Positions 46,201 through 58,755 of a stretch of 64,000 nucleotides of DNA are shown here, piece after piece. Under the pieces are notes generated by a model, which made no database searches, was not told the DNA's origin, and saw only the letters and a list, made by a program, of their open reading frames with translations. This DNA is from Basidiobolus meristosporus CBS 931.73 (taxonomy: Eukaryota > Basidiobolomycota > Basidiobolomycetes > Basidiobolales > Basidiobolaceae): contig MCFE01000084.1 of NCBI GenBank assembly GCA_002104905.1, forward strand, positions 1 to 64,000, read 5' to 3'. A program made the translations under genes and the position numbers. Position 1 is the stretch's first letter; each line of letters starts with the position of its first letter.

Positions 46201-46859
46201 TTCCACATCATTCATTGCTAATACAGTGGATATTCCATTGTAATGCCAAGCAACAATATTAAAAATCCAAGAACCATAACAATGTCTTCAGTAAAATTCT
46301 GGAGCAGTAACAGGCAAACAAAGTGGTTGCTAAGTTTCTTTTCAAGAGCAATGTTCAAGAAAAGCCTTTGAATATTGAAAGGATTCAATGCAAGGGCTGG
46401 TTGATGAGGTGTTAGACCCTGCAGTGCCAACTGAAGACTAGAACATATAGAATTCAGTGAAAAACATAACTTAAGGCTGCATGATGCCCACACTAGCTGT
46501 TCACATAGCACATTATGGCAGAGACAGTTTTGAAATTGCATATTTCAATGGAGTTACTTGCTTAGTATGAGGCTAGGCTCAATCATAGTGTGAAGTATAT
46601 GAGCTTGCACTAGTCAGTTTCATCTACAATTGCATAACCAGGATTAGAAAGTGAGAGAGCTAGCAAGAAATCAGTCAGAAGCAACTCAGGGACTCAAGCT
46701 ATGAGAAATAATGACAAAGTTGGCAGTCCAGTATGCTGCATGTCTCTTTCTGCAGTTTTTGCACTGTATCTAATGACATGAATGACACTTAGTTATGGGA
46801 TATAAGCTTTGTGACAGCCTTTCTATGGGATCATCTCATTCATTTTTTAATAAACACAG
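46201..46859. other. AT-rich stretch, nothing recognised
   Basis: It may include the decayed 3' part of gypsy element E. The 107-codon minus-strand frame (46218-46541) has no motif. Confidence 0.35.
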
Positions 46860-48275
46860 GGATTTAGTGACACAATTGATATGTGTGTAGTACCACAACT
46901 TTATTTATAGTGCTTACTATAGGTGATTACATTGAGTACTATATCCACACAGATTCAATATCTTGTTTAACTAGCCTTCTTAAAATTCCATGTATACTGA
47001 CAAAAAAGCAGTTTAATAGGAATAGGTTGGTCAAATTGAGCTGATTGCCCCATGTACCATATTTTGCTGATCAGATGTCATTTGAGAATAGAAAAAGACC
47101 ATTTGTTACTATGAGTGCTCTGCAGTAATGAAGCATGTAGTTTACAAAGCAAGTAGGACAATGATTAAGACCAGTCTTTGTTCACACAAGTTATAATAGC
47201 GCATTCAGCAAGTATAGAAGTACCTACAATTATCTGGCAGCCTCCTCATAATTTGCTATGACAACTAGCCACAGCTACCACCTTGCAAAAATTGAGTTTG
47301 TTGAGCATAAGACACCTTGTAGCTTGTCTCTACCCTCTAGACATGGCTGGTAAATTGATAGCAACTAAAGAAGAATGCTTACCAATGAAATGTGCACGTC
47401 CCTCACTTCATAGCTGTAGATCAGATGAAACTGGCTAAATTTAAATATGTCATGAAATAACAGCTGTTGACAAGTGTACATTTCAAATAGTGGCTGGAAA
47501 TGGACCATGCAGCAAGTGATAAGTACTATAGTTAACAGGTGCTTAATTATAACGCAGCTTGGAATATATGCCATTGTAGCTGTAAAAAATCTATAAACCC
47601 TATGAAAGAAAGTTTAGTCCTGTGGGTATATGCAAACCAGATCAGATGCTAAGATCCTGTGATGAGGCCATGCTAATGCTGGCAGCTTGGAATTATTGAT
47701 CTTGATCACAATGCAATGTCAGCATTGTGACAATACTTTGCAGAGTCTACTGCATTATGGGTATGTAAACTTGATGGTGCTTAGGTGGCCCTTCAATGGG
47801 ATCTTAATGGCATTCTGAAAGTCTTGTTGCAACCTAGACCTACTTGAGTGGACCCAATCAGCTGATACAAGCAAATGCCATATATGGAAGAAAACAAGTT
47901 GGTATTTTGATGGTCTTGATGCAGGCACAAGCATGTCAGAAGGTACCACCATTGTAAGGTGTCCAGCTTCTTAGGAATCCACCACCATAGGAGGAAATCA
48001 TGGTTTACAATTGTAATTGATGCTCTGTCTATAGAAGCTCATTTGGACCTACAAATATTGTGAAGCTATGAAGTACAACAGTAAGTATTGATCAGGTGCA
48101 AAGATTACCAATATATTTGATGTCAAACATTACAAACAGTTAAGAAGCCAGAGCTACCTTAAGGTATGCATGATCAAGCCATTGCATTAGCACTTCATGA
48201 GTTCTCACTGAACAAGTATTGTGCCTGCAAACTCTGCCAGCCACTAATTCTCATCAGCCTGATATGCTGCCAATT
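46860..48275. repeat. Unclassified repeat R2, copy 2
   Basis: This is the same-orientation relative of 33530-34780. Its right end runs directly into a copia primer binding site at 48276, as copy 1 is followed by the copia region at 34781-35748, so R2 and this copia family may share an insertion history. Confidence 0.55.
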
Positions 48276-49130
48276 TTGTGGTACCAGGGCAGAGATCTGA
48301 TGGTAGACTCACTGATATCTGGGCCTAAATAAATGCCCTATCTGAGTAGCTACCTGTATCCATTACAGGATAAGTTTAGTATGCTATCCAGCAGGATAGT
48401 AGTGAAAGAAAATCATGTGTAAGAGCATATTATTTCTGGCCTTGAAGACACCCCAGCCAACCAAAATCAGCAAGCTTTTCTGGGCACAAAGGATAGCTTA
48501 GCTGTCAAATATTGCAAGATCCTGGGCATGTACTTCATTACTCACATGCATTACAATTATCACAACACCAACACTAAGGCACCATTTCCCTACTGAAAGA
48601 ACCTTCAGAAGTTTGCATCAGATTCCAGCGTTGACAATTCTGGATGCAGGATCACTAATCAATATGGTGCCCCTATTGCACTGTGCATCAATGTTAAGAA
48701 TCTATACCAGTTAACTGATATAACATCATATATGGGATCCAATATAGGCAACACAGGTGAAGAAACACAATGCTTTGGCACAGGAGGCTTAAATATTTCA
48801 ATTTTGATGATTTATGCAATATGATCAAAGATCTGCTAGTTTCTGGAGTAACCATTTATTGCCCAGCTGCTTTTGAGCACTATGAAGCCTGCATTTATGA
48901 GAAACAAGCCAGATATCTATTCAGGAGCACTGGGTTATCATTAATTACATCCAACTTACTCAGATATCTGCAGGTCTATTCAAAATTGATCCTTAGGCAT
49001 GATGAATTATTTGATCACTCTCATAGATGTCTGTACATGATACATACAGTTCTACTTGATGGACAGAAAGGAATATCTCTGTCTGAGCTCAAGGAGTTTA
49101 AAGCCATGATGGAATGCAAAACTGGTAGAA
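48276..49130 (+). pseudogene. Ty1/copia element H, 5' internal region to pre-integrase
   Basis: TGGTACCAGGGC at 48276-48287 aligns with the primer binding site at 35463. A gag-like region follows, then a protease region (NSGCRITNQ near 48640-48670, in place of the DSGC-type active site). The GAG-pre-integrase block starts at 48770 with LWHRRLKYFNFDDL and contains the second zinc-ligand part CIYEKQARYLF. Stops are frequent. It ends where Harbinger copy B begins at 49144. Confidence 0.78.
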
Positions 49131-50022
49131 TATAAAGAAAATAGACTTGTTCCATTACACCATGCCAGGGTGCGCAGTGCAATCTGCAGTCTCTAACAAC
49201 AATTGGGTATGATACTATAGCTACTGGTAGGCAGGATTCCTCTTGGACAATCTTGCACTTTGTGGGACAATCTTGCACACTATAGCACAATCTGACACAA
49301 TGAGGTTGGCATGGATAATTGCCCCAACTTGTAATGTTTGCATCACATGCACAAATGGATCCTGCTATTCTGGTAGGTAAAATCCGGTATTTGGATGTGC
49401 TTCTAGAATGTGAATGGAAATGTGTATCACACTACAAACTACACAGATACTTACCATATTGGTGACCATCACTCCAATTGGATGGTGTATCAGTGGTCAG
49501 TTGGTCCAAAAGTATCCTGAAGCTGTCAGCCCCCAATTAGCTCTGATCAATACACAAGCTACCTAATTTGCCATCAAATATCCCATTTTACCCATTGAGC
49601 AAGTAAATCCCCAATCCTAGTGATTGGACAAGGTGTCATATCTAGCACACAACCAATCAACCAGGTGCAAAACAGATCAAATGGCTGCACTGGTCTAACA
49701 ATTGATGTACATATATGCAGGTTGTTTATTTACAGGGGTTCTGTCTCAAATGTGAGGCAACCTTGGTATTGCTTGTATTAAAGATTTAATGATCACTGAT
49801 TTGCAATGGCTCAAGTTGGATTGAATAAAAAATGTGTTGTCTGGATAATGACATATAATTGCAATTCAATTCAATTGCATCATCTACTCCTAGGATTTTT
49901 TCTCACAGGGTTACTACTGAAGCATTTGGTAGTGATTCACTTTATACACCTAAACTGCTTCCTTGTTGACTATCCTCTTGACTACTTGTGTATTTGTAGT
50001 CAATATCTTACCTCCTAGTTGA

Positions 50023-50985
50023 TTAGTGCAATGCTGCAGCTAAGCCATGCTTAATTGCTGCAGATGATGCTACCAAACTGGTCTGCAGTGCTACATGCTG
50101 AAATGTTTTTTTACTTGTCAAAGGCTTGAGTGATGGAGGTACTTCATGTGAGTCAACATCAGTCAGTTCACCAGAGGAAACTTGCTGATGGTCAGGTATT
50201 ATGGCACTTGCAGGGGCAACTTGATGTGCTGGAAAGGCCCTTAGCTGAGTTTGATATGATGCCACTTGTTAATGCAAATTGCCCCACTCCAATGGACCTG
50301 TGTCTAAATGAGCAGTTTGGTAAGTTCTGGTGGTTTTGCTCTGAAGTGCACACATTGACCCAACATGCATTGACTCAATGCAAGGCACTTTTGTGAAGGG
50401 TCTTGGTGTAGCTTGGACTGACATGCACTGATGCACTGAAGGTGCAAGGGATGGTAAAGAATCCAGCAAAGAGTGCTGGCACAACCCAGATGCTGTTGCT
50501 TGCAGTCTGTATTCTTTCTCTTGATATTCACCTTCTGATTCCTCAAGGTATTCACTTACCCTCTGTGTGATACTCTGTAACTGTTGCCTGAATGAGTCCT
50601 GTGCATATTACTCTTAGAAGCCACATTGCTCTATTAATATATCACATAATACATTAGTCATTTGAGGCAGAAACTCAATCAAAATCTCTCTGGTTCCCAG
50701 TGTAGAGGTGCAAACAGACATGTCCAGCCTGTACTGTGCAAATTGCACACAAAATTGCTCCCATGCAGGTTCCTCATTGAATCCCCTCACCCTCAGCTCA
50801 TTCTTAATTTCAATACTTGTCTTGTTATACATCTTCTTACGTACATCTGCTGCCATCTTGATGTAGAACTCATGCCACAGCTTTCTACTTGTGTTCTTCC
50901 ATCTCTGCCAAGTTTCCAAGGTATCTAGTTCTGCTAGAACAATGAGTAGTGCCCAAATATCTGTATGAAGGCTCATAATAGGCAT
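50023..50985 (-). pseudogene. Harbinger ORF1, copy B
   Basis: The 123-codon N-terminal frame (50985-50614) is the best preserved of the three copies: DIWALLIVLAELDTLE, RKLWHEFYIKMAADVRKKMY, then LRVRGFNEEPAWEQFCVQFA. Downstream frames 50484-50269 and 50265-50023 continue the Ser/Gln-rich part with a frameshift. Function is unknown beyond being the accessory ORF of the element. Confidence 0.6.
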
Positions 50986-51966
50986 TTAGGCCATACTAAA
51001 ATCATTTGGCAAAAACTCAAACAAATCCAACATTGCCTTCCTTGGTCCAGACAATGCTTGTGAGCTGGTGGATGGGTTTTGTTGGGGTTGTACTAAAAAT
51101 GAGTTGAGACTTGGTATAGAGACTATATTGATAGATATGGATACTAATACAGTAGTGTATTTGCATCAACCAGGTCATACATAAAATATATATGAAAACT
51201 AGTGTGATTGTTGAATTTTCCATATATTTTGCATGATGTATCTTGGATTGCATAGACATGGATTGGATCCCATCAATTGCAGATTTCCTATTCGATTATA
51301 GATTTGTGAGTAAATCATTGATGAAAATACTAAGTCATTGTTTGAGGATGATTTTTACAACATTATGATGGATACATGGCAATTCATGGAGATTTAATCA
51401 TAATGCATGGAAAATTAGATAAATAAAGTAGATTGCGCCAAATCAAATTTGTACACCTCAGCCCAATCACCTACCAATTTTATCATGACTTACTCATCTG
51501 AATGGTCTTTTCTCATCAATCCCATCACTACAGCTGGATTTTCTTCTGACACACTGGGGTAGATCTATACCAAGTACTGTGGACCAGCTACCCCAATCTA
51601 CTCAAGGAGATCCCTTGTTAAGCTTCTCTGCTAATAAAAGAACTATTGCCCCACAAGGTTTCATTCTACCATCCATGGCAACAAAAGTCCTATACGCTTT
51701 CATTCCCAGCTGACAGCAATAGAGAACCACCTTGCAGAGGGTATGAATGACTTAGAGCAAGCTTGGAACACTAGGCTCAGAAGCTCCAATAGACTCCCAT
51801 ATCCCAGAGTGTTCAGCAACAGGTTCTGTATAAGGAGTATTTTGGATACCTTCCCAGTCAGGATTAACAGACCTTCTAGAAGGCAGAAGCACCTTTATTC
51901 TGGTAAGTACAAGGCACACTGTGTGAAGTTTCAGACACTGTCTGACATTGAGGGTACATCATCTGG

Positions 51967-52334
51967 TGTTACAAGTCTTGGTATAAGAGATGTAGAGGAA
52001 TAGGGAGTTTAGCTAGTATTGTATTCACCAAAACTTGAACTGATCTTTATTGAGGTACCAGCAGCTCCTTATATACATTTTGCCAGATCAATTGCTGACT
52101 AATTGTATTTCCTAATGTAGGTTGTGGCTGATGACTCATTTGATTGCATCATCATCACCCAATAAGATCCTACTTAATTTTCTATTTGTGTCTGATACGG
52201 ATCTGCTGATTTATTTGCTGACTAATGCTACTGATTTGATAGATAATATTGATATACTGATAACTTAAACATGTAACTGATTGATTTGACTTAAAACTGA
52301 TCTAACTTAAACATTCAAGCGGCAGATCATAACA
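51967..52334 (-). mobile_element. 3' LTR of gypsy element B (family Z)
   Basis: A 368-bp LTR runs from TGTTACAAGTC to GATCATAACA. On its inner side (52335-52348) the element strand reads a polypurine tract (AGTAGGGGAGAA) directly before the LTR start. A TATATAAGG box is present on the minus strand near 52080. A truncated relative lies at 61073-61362. Confidence 0.88.
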
Positions 52335-54411
52335 TTCTCCCCTACTAAAGTTGAGAGGGTTCTCCTGAATCTTTTTTCTGGTGATACCAATATCTTGATG
52401 GTACAGTATTATCAGCAAGTCTTGCAAGTTTGAGTCTGTCCCTATGCACTAAGTCTTGCTGGATATTGACTTGTTTGTCCACTAGTTGATAAGTTGCAAA
52501 TGGACATTATCTAATGATCTTGAATGGTCCTGTCCATTGTGGCTCAAACTTCTTGCAACTGTTGTTTCTTAGCAATACAAAGTTCCCAACTGTCAATGGT
52601 TCTGGTGCTATAGTCTTATCAAATCTCTGCTTCATCTTTTCTGCACTTTGAAATACTTTGGTCTGTGCCTCTTGACGTCTTTGTTCCAGTTGCTTGTGTC
52701 TACTGGGCTGACTGAGTTCATCTTCTAAGGTGATTGTGAGCTTTGGTTGTGTGAGTTGGGTGAGATCGTTTCTTGGATTCAAAGGCAACAGGGTAGTCCT
52801 TTCCCTTGTGTTTGTGGCTCAACACTCCACCAATTGCATAATCTGAAGCATCCGTGCACAGGGTAAACTCTTTTCTGAAGTCAGGTATTCTTAAGCTTGG
52901 TAGTTTGGCAAGTTCAATCTTGAGCATCTAAAAGGCAGTCTCACAAGCGATGTCCCACTTATAGGTGTTGTCTTTCTTGAGGATATCAGTTACAAGGGCT
53001 GCAATACTTGCAAAGGACTTAACAAATCTCTGATAATAGGAAACCATTCCAAGGGATGATCTGAGTTCTGATACGCTATGGGGCTGCTTCAGGTTCTTGA
53101 TAACTTCAACCTTCTTAGGGTTCAAGGTCACTCCTGTGCTAGTCACTAGGTGTCCCAGGTATTCAACGTGTTCCGTGAAGAATTCACACTGGGCTAGCTT
53201 GCCATATAGCTTGTTCTCTCTTAGCTTCTTCATGACCTTTTCAATGTGCACCACGTGATCCTCTTCTGTCTTGCTGTATACCAATATGTCATTCAGGTAG
53301 ATTATCACACACTTGTCTAAGTACTTCTGGAAGACAATCTGCATCAGTGTCATGAATGTTGAAGGGGCATTGGTGAGGCCAAAACTCATGACTAAGTACT
53401 TGTAATGCCCATATCTGGTCCTGAATGCTGTCTTAGGGATGTCTTCTGGCTTCACCCTAATCTGGTTGTTTACTGACATGAGGTCAATCTTGCTGAAAAT
53501 AGTGGCTCCATTGAGTTGGTCCAAAAGCTGATCAATCCAAGGTATGGGGTACTTATTCTTTGATGTAACTGAGATGAGGGCTCCCTAGTCAATGCACATC
53601 CTAAGAGTTCCATCCTTCTTCTTTGCAAAAAGAACTGGTGCTCCCCAAGGTGACATGCTGGTTCTGATATATCCTTGCCCCAATAACTGATCTATTTGTC
53701 TCTTCATCTCTTCCAACTCCAATGGACTCATTCTGTAAGGTGTCTTACTTGCTGGGGGCTATCTTCTGTGTCAATGGCATGATCTACATCTCTGACTGGT
53801 GGTAGGCTTACAAGTTCATCTGGAAATATGTCTGAATATTACTTCAAAATAGTTGGGACCTTTTGGGGTACTGGTGTAGAGAAATCCTCCTGTAATACTG
53901 CCATGAGGAACATCTGGGTGGCTTTTCTTAGTGCTCTACAGAACTGTGTCTTGCTAAGTTCACTTGTCTTACACACACTGCAATTGATCAAGTTAAAATC
54001 AAGTCTGGCAGGTAATAGCTTGTAGGTCTTGTTGTCCTTCTTTATCTGAGCAGCATGGGTTCTCCAGTTGATTGATGGATTACACCAAAATAGCCAGGTT
54101 TTCCCAAGTACAACATCAAACTTGCAGTTCCCAAATTTATAGCCTGTAGATCTTCTTTATAGTCATTGATCTTCATCCTTACTGGCTGAGTAATACAGTG
54201 ATTATGTGAGAGTTCCCATCAGCTGTTGAGATTGAAGTAGATTTGGTGGGTTCCAAGTTGACTCCAGCTTTCAAAGCAAATTGCTCTGACATGTACTCAT
54301 GCAATGCTCCTGAGTCAATCATGATTTTGGCAGGTACTCCATTGATTACTCTATTCAAGTATTATAGCTTTCCTGAGTTTGAAGTCATCTTGGAAAGGTA
54401 TTCTTCATATG
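52335..54411 (-). pseudogene. Ty3/gypsy element B, protease-RT with RNase H/integrase deletion
   Basis: On the minus strand: protease with MIDSGALHEYMS (54340-54286), the PR-RT linker (about 53820-53700), and RT (53524-52928) with YLND in place of YLDD and FGLTNAPSTF. The start of RNase H (52927-52780, CTDASDYAIGGVLSHKHKGK) then jumps directly to the integrase tail (52788-52507, a KFEPQWTGPFKIIR block). Compared with element D, about 1 kb of RNase H and integrase is missing. Gag and the 5' LTR are also absent. Confidence 0.85.
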
Positions 54412-54697
54412 AGAAAGCACTCTGGGTTGAAAATCATCCAGAATTCAGTAGATGAGAGAAATGCATGGAAGACGTAGCTTATATAGGAGAGGATTGTAAG
54501 AGATTAGGATGTATTGCAGCATATAGGAAGCCAAGGAATGGTGTGCTTAGCAGGAAGCAGTTGCTCTACAACAAGATATTTAATCATTTCAGAGTGAGGC
54601 CAGAGCATGCATTTGGATATCTGAAGCAATTCAGTATATTGGCTGGCAATTACAGAGGAAAGTCATTGGTGGACAAAACAGCAGATTAGGTAAAATG

Positions 54698-55410
54698 GAC
54701 TTGTTCCATTGAATAGTGCCATATTGAGCCATGAGTGCCAAATGATGCCATAGTGTGCCAGGGAAGCCAAGTGAGCCTACACTTGACCACAGAGTATGCA
54801 GCACAGCTCAATCTTCATGCAAAGCAGCCCCTGTGTTTCACCTATGATGCAGGAGAAAATCCTTTTTTTGACATTTCTTTGTGAATCAATGTTGTGCAGG
54901 ATGTGTAAGAGCACTAAAGGAATGAAGATATAGATCTGGTACTTAATACCCATGGCACTCTGAATCTAGCTCTTGTAGCTTGTAAGATGTCACAAAAATG
55001 CATGGCCCTATCTTGGTCCACTGGTACTATCTGGCACTATATTTGAATATTAGCTCTGAAGTAAGATCAAAACAAAGCACTTATAGTGCCAGATAGTACC
55101 AGTGGACCAAGATAGTGCCATGCATTTTTGTGACATGTTAAAAGCCACGGGAGCTAGATTCAGAGTGCCATAGGTATTGAGTACCAGATGCATATCTTCA
55201 ATCCTTTATTGTACTTACATATCTTGTACAACTTTGACCTAAAAAAGAAGGTCAAAAAATGGATTTTCTCCATCACAATGAGTGAAGCACAGGGGCTGCT
55301 TTGCATGAAGATGCAGAGTTGTGCTGCATACTCTGTGGCTAAGTGTAGGCTCACTTGGCCTCCCTGGCACACTGTGGCATCATTTGGTACTTATGGCTCA
55401 ATGTGGCACT
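54698..55410. mobile_element. Large palindrome with Harbinger-type left terminus
   Basis: It starts GGACTTGTTCCATT and then forms two long inverted arms, about 54715-55041 and 55082-55410, around a 40-bp centre (55042-55081). Examples are CTGGTACTATCTGGCACTATA (55021-55041) against its mirror at 55082-55102, and GCAAAGCAGCCCCTGTG near 54820 against 55288-55304. GTGCCA/TGGCAC hexamers recur along both arms. There is no ORF of note. Confidence 0.88.
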
Positions 55411-55813
55411 GCTGATATCTGCTTAAGGTAATCCTATAAAGATTCCAAACCAATCTTTTTGGATATTCTGATGCCAAATAGAAACAAAGTATATATGACA
55501 GAAGATTCCCCACAGAGTACACCTATCTTTACTGTGAAGGACCAATTTCATGGAATTCAAGAAAGTCACCAACAATTACACTTGCTACAACATAGTCAAA
55601 GTATATGCAGCCTGTTAATTGAGTCACAATCCAACTTTTCATGCCAGAACTAAGAAGATATATATTAGTCATCTTTTCAAATGGGAAGCTATAGTGAATA
55701 ACTTAGCTGGCTGAGTTTACTGTCCTACAGATCAAATGATTGCAGACATCTAAGACTTTCTCCATTGGACAAGTGCTATGTATAGGTTTTACTTTAGGGC
55801 TAATATTCAAGTA
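55411..55813. other. AT-rich stretch, nothing recognised
   Basis: Short frames only. Confidence 0.3.
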
Positions 55814-55917
55814 TAGTGCCAGATAGTACCAGTCAACCAAGACAGTGCCATGCATTTTTGTGACATGATACAGGCCACAGGAGCAACATTTGGAGTGCCA
55901 TGGGTATTGAGCATCCC
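55814..55917 (+). repeat. Third partial copy of the palindrome arm
   Basis: TATAGTGCCAGATAGTACCAG and the following CATGCATTTTTGTGACATG match the right arm at 55082-55140, continuing to a GGTATTGAG block. It is a solitary arm without its mirror. Confidence 0.75.
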
Positions 55918-57710
55918 ACATAATTCTCTGGTTCTCCAAGCCACTTCTACTATATCCAAAACTCTGGCAACAAGATGGACTAGAGAACAAATACAGAAGT
56001 GACAGAGATCTAAGCTCCCAGCTTTATGCATGCAGTATAAATGCTCAAATCTGATCAAAAACTGCTTGCCTAAATGCTGTAGATATGCCAAGTTGACATT
56101 GATGATCTGCTTTTAATAGCTATTCATGTAAGGTCAATTTAAAACTTTCAAGGATTCCAGTGTACTCTGGGTGGAAATTGCTTGGGTAGACTGCTTGATT
56201 TAGTACATGCTCATTTCTTCCAGTCTTGGCATTTATATTGTTGGATATGCATACAAATACGGATTTGAGTTTGTAGGGAGTATTGTGGATAGCAAATACT
56301 CTGCATTATCCTTCCAATTTGTCAAATATCACTGGTAACTCAACTTGTCAATTTAGGTTGAAATATTACATGTACAACTTGGTCATTAGTATTGAGACAT
56401 TGTTGAAGAGCAAATGCATTGCTACCAGTAGAAAGCTTTTACTCCAGCAGATTACCTGTATCAGGTTTGGTTTGCAGAGTTAAAAGTTTTGAGACTAGGA
56501 AGGTTACGTTTATTTAGCATAGCATTAAGTAGTACATATGTCTGGTTGCCATAGTTTCAATTTTAGATATAATAGGTCTGGTTGACAGAGATTGAAATCT
56601 TGGGATTAGAGAGATTTTGTTTGGCTGACACAGTTGAACATAACATATTTTTATTTGACTTTTGAAAAATATATTTTTGATTTGATCTTGGCAAAGCTTA
56701 GTCAACCAACAGATGTTTTCCACAAGATGTATTCTTTTGATCAAATATGAATGGATCTTCTTGGTTCTCTTTAATTGAAGTATACATGGTCAAGTATGGT
56801 TTAGATTGTAATACCCTTTGTGGTGTCAATATACTAATATTGCCAATAATTAATTTATTTAAAGCTCATTTGCTATTGGATGATGGTCAAATTTCTCACC
56901 TTTTTTATTAGGAGTTGGCGATAGGATCGGAGCTGCTATACTACAAACATTACTTAGAGCATGAACATTGTGGCTACCACTATATTTATTCTCTACTCTA
57001 TCTTGCTTGGTGTGCAGAGAATATTGGACATTGGTTCACTATTAGGGGGCTTACTATTCAGCAGATGGGTTGGGATATATGAAGATGAGTCAAGCAAGAA
57101 GTACTACCACATACTAATCCTGTCAACAGTATTACCTTCAGGTCTGTCATGGATGTGATGAGTTGGCACACAAAGGACAACCAGGAAGAGTTGCAAAGCT
57201 TGGAGCACAAATGTGCCCAAGACAACACCTAAGCCTTTAGCGTGAAGAAGCAAAGCAGCCTTGATGTGTTAATAATCAAATTAATAGTGCAAGGTTTGGC
57301 TGGCCACAAGCAGCTAATTTCTATCAGGACAACTTGACAAGATTACAGTGGTTTTCTTGTGGGTACAGGCCAATTGCTACACCAGTCAATAAAGACTTTA
57401 CACAAACAGACCCACAGCATCACTAAAAGGTACACTAGGATCTAGCAGGGTGAAGGAATAAATTGGCTAGGTATCAAAGGCTTTTGTAGATATTCAGGAG
57501 TAACTCTTGGCAAAGAAATGGTGTGGTAGGAAAATCATACCTCCCACAGAAAGGTTTACTCATATAGCAATTTTGATATACTTATCCATTTTAACTTATC
57601 AGTGTTATCCCATTCTTTTTTGTGCATATTGCATTATTGTCCAATATATTATTTGCCCTGGTTAGTTATTATCATTAGTTATCCAAGATATTACAAAGTT
57701 TTGTGAACAG
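55918..57710. other. Decayed repeat-rich DNA, no gene recognised
   Basis: This contains the relatives of 41900-42010 (inverted, 56360-56460) and 42355-42450 (direct, 56930-57030). A plus-strand frame near 57140-57300 (QEELQSLEHKCAQDN) could be a gag-like coiled segment, but no motif confirms it. Confidence 0.35.
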
Positions 57711-58755
57711 TACAGTGTCTACACCTGAACTACATTCTGGTTGACTATTATTTTGGCTACTTGTGTACTTGTAGTCAGTATTTTGCTTCCTAGTTAAGGA
57801 GTCCAATGCTGAAGCTTGGCTACACAGAATTGCTCCAGAAAATATTGCAGAACCAGCCTGAAGTGCCATGTGCTAATTTGTACTTTTACTTGCCAAAGAC
57901 TCCAATGGTGGAGGCACTTGATGTGGGTCATTGTCATTCAGTTCACCAGAAGTAACTTGCTCATGGTCAGGTGGAACAGCATGCACAGGCACAACTAAAT
58001 GCATTGGCATAGCCCTTGGCCAAGCTCACTGTGATGTTAAAGGTTGACGCAACTTGGCTTTCTCCAGTAGACTTATGTCTAAATTTGCAGTTTGGTAAGG
58101 ATTGGTAGTTTTGCTCTGAAGCATGCGCATTGACCTGACGCCCATTGTCTCAATGCAGGGTACTCTTGTGAAGGGTGTTGGTGTACATTGGACTGACATG
58201 GACTGGCATGCTAATGTTGCAGGAGATGGTAAGGAATCCAGCAAGGTGTGCTGGTGCAATGTAGATACAGTTGATTGCAGCCTGTATTCTTACTCTTGAA
58301 GCTTACATTCTGATTACTTTTGGTACCTACTTACCCTCTGCTTGATACTTTGGAACTGTTGCATTGATAAGGCCAGTGTGTAATTGTCTTGGAAGCCACA
58401 TGGTTCTATTAATATATTGGGTGGTACATCGGTCATTCAAGGCAAAAGCTCATTCAAAATCACTTTGGTTCCCAATGTTGAGGCTCAAACAAAGGCATCT
58501 GGCCTGTACTGTGTAAGTTGTGCGTAGAATTATGTACACAGCATCCTCATCAAATCCTGTCACTCTCAGCTCATTCTTGATTTCAATACTTATCTTGTTA
58601 TATATTGTCTTACATACAACTGCTGACATCTTGATGTAAAGCTCAAGCCACAGCTTTCTACTCAGATTCTTCCATCTCTCTTGACCCTCTGAGGTATCTT
58701 GCTCTGCTAAATTAATGAGTAGTGCCCAAATATTTACATGAAGGCTCTGTTGCAA
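57675..58755 (-). pseudogene. Harbinger ORF1, copy C
   Basis: Frames 58755-58450 (NIWALLINLAEQDTSE, SRKLWLELYIKMSAVVCKTI), 58259-58026 and 57869-57675 match ORF1 of copies A and B in order, with frameshifts. The true N-terminus lies beyond the LTR inserted at 58748. Confidence 0.55.

Larger units (their letters stand above)
51650..54690 (+). pseudogene. Harbinger transposase, copy B, interrupted
   Basis: Exonic parts are 51650-51966 (RSNRLPYPRVFSNRFCIRSI, then LDTFPVRINRP and HLYSGKYKAHCVKFQTLSD) and about 54412-54690 (AYIGEDCKRLGC, RVRPEHAFGYLKQFSILAGN). Without the gypsy insert the two parts align with copy A. The PEHAFGYLKQF block is the clearest Harbinger signature in the window. Confidence 0.8.
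49144..54695. mobile_element. PIF/Harbinger-like transposon, copy B, split by a gypsy fragment
   Basis: It starts GACTTGTTCC at 49144 and runs parallel to copy A through ORF1 (minus, 50985-50023) and the first half of the transposase (to 51966). Gypsy sequence fills 51967 to about 54411, and the transposase resumes to about 54690. About 33 bp of copy A sequence is missing at the insertion point. The right end is replaced by the palindromic element at 54698. Confidence 0.75.

Noticed and set aside
54698-55410. CRISPR-like array or regular spacer repeat in the GTGCCA-rich DNA
   Set aside because: The hexamers are irregularly spaced and in both orientations, the structure is a palindrome, and the genome is eukaryotic.
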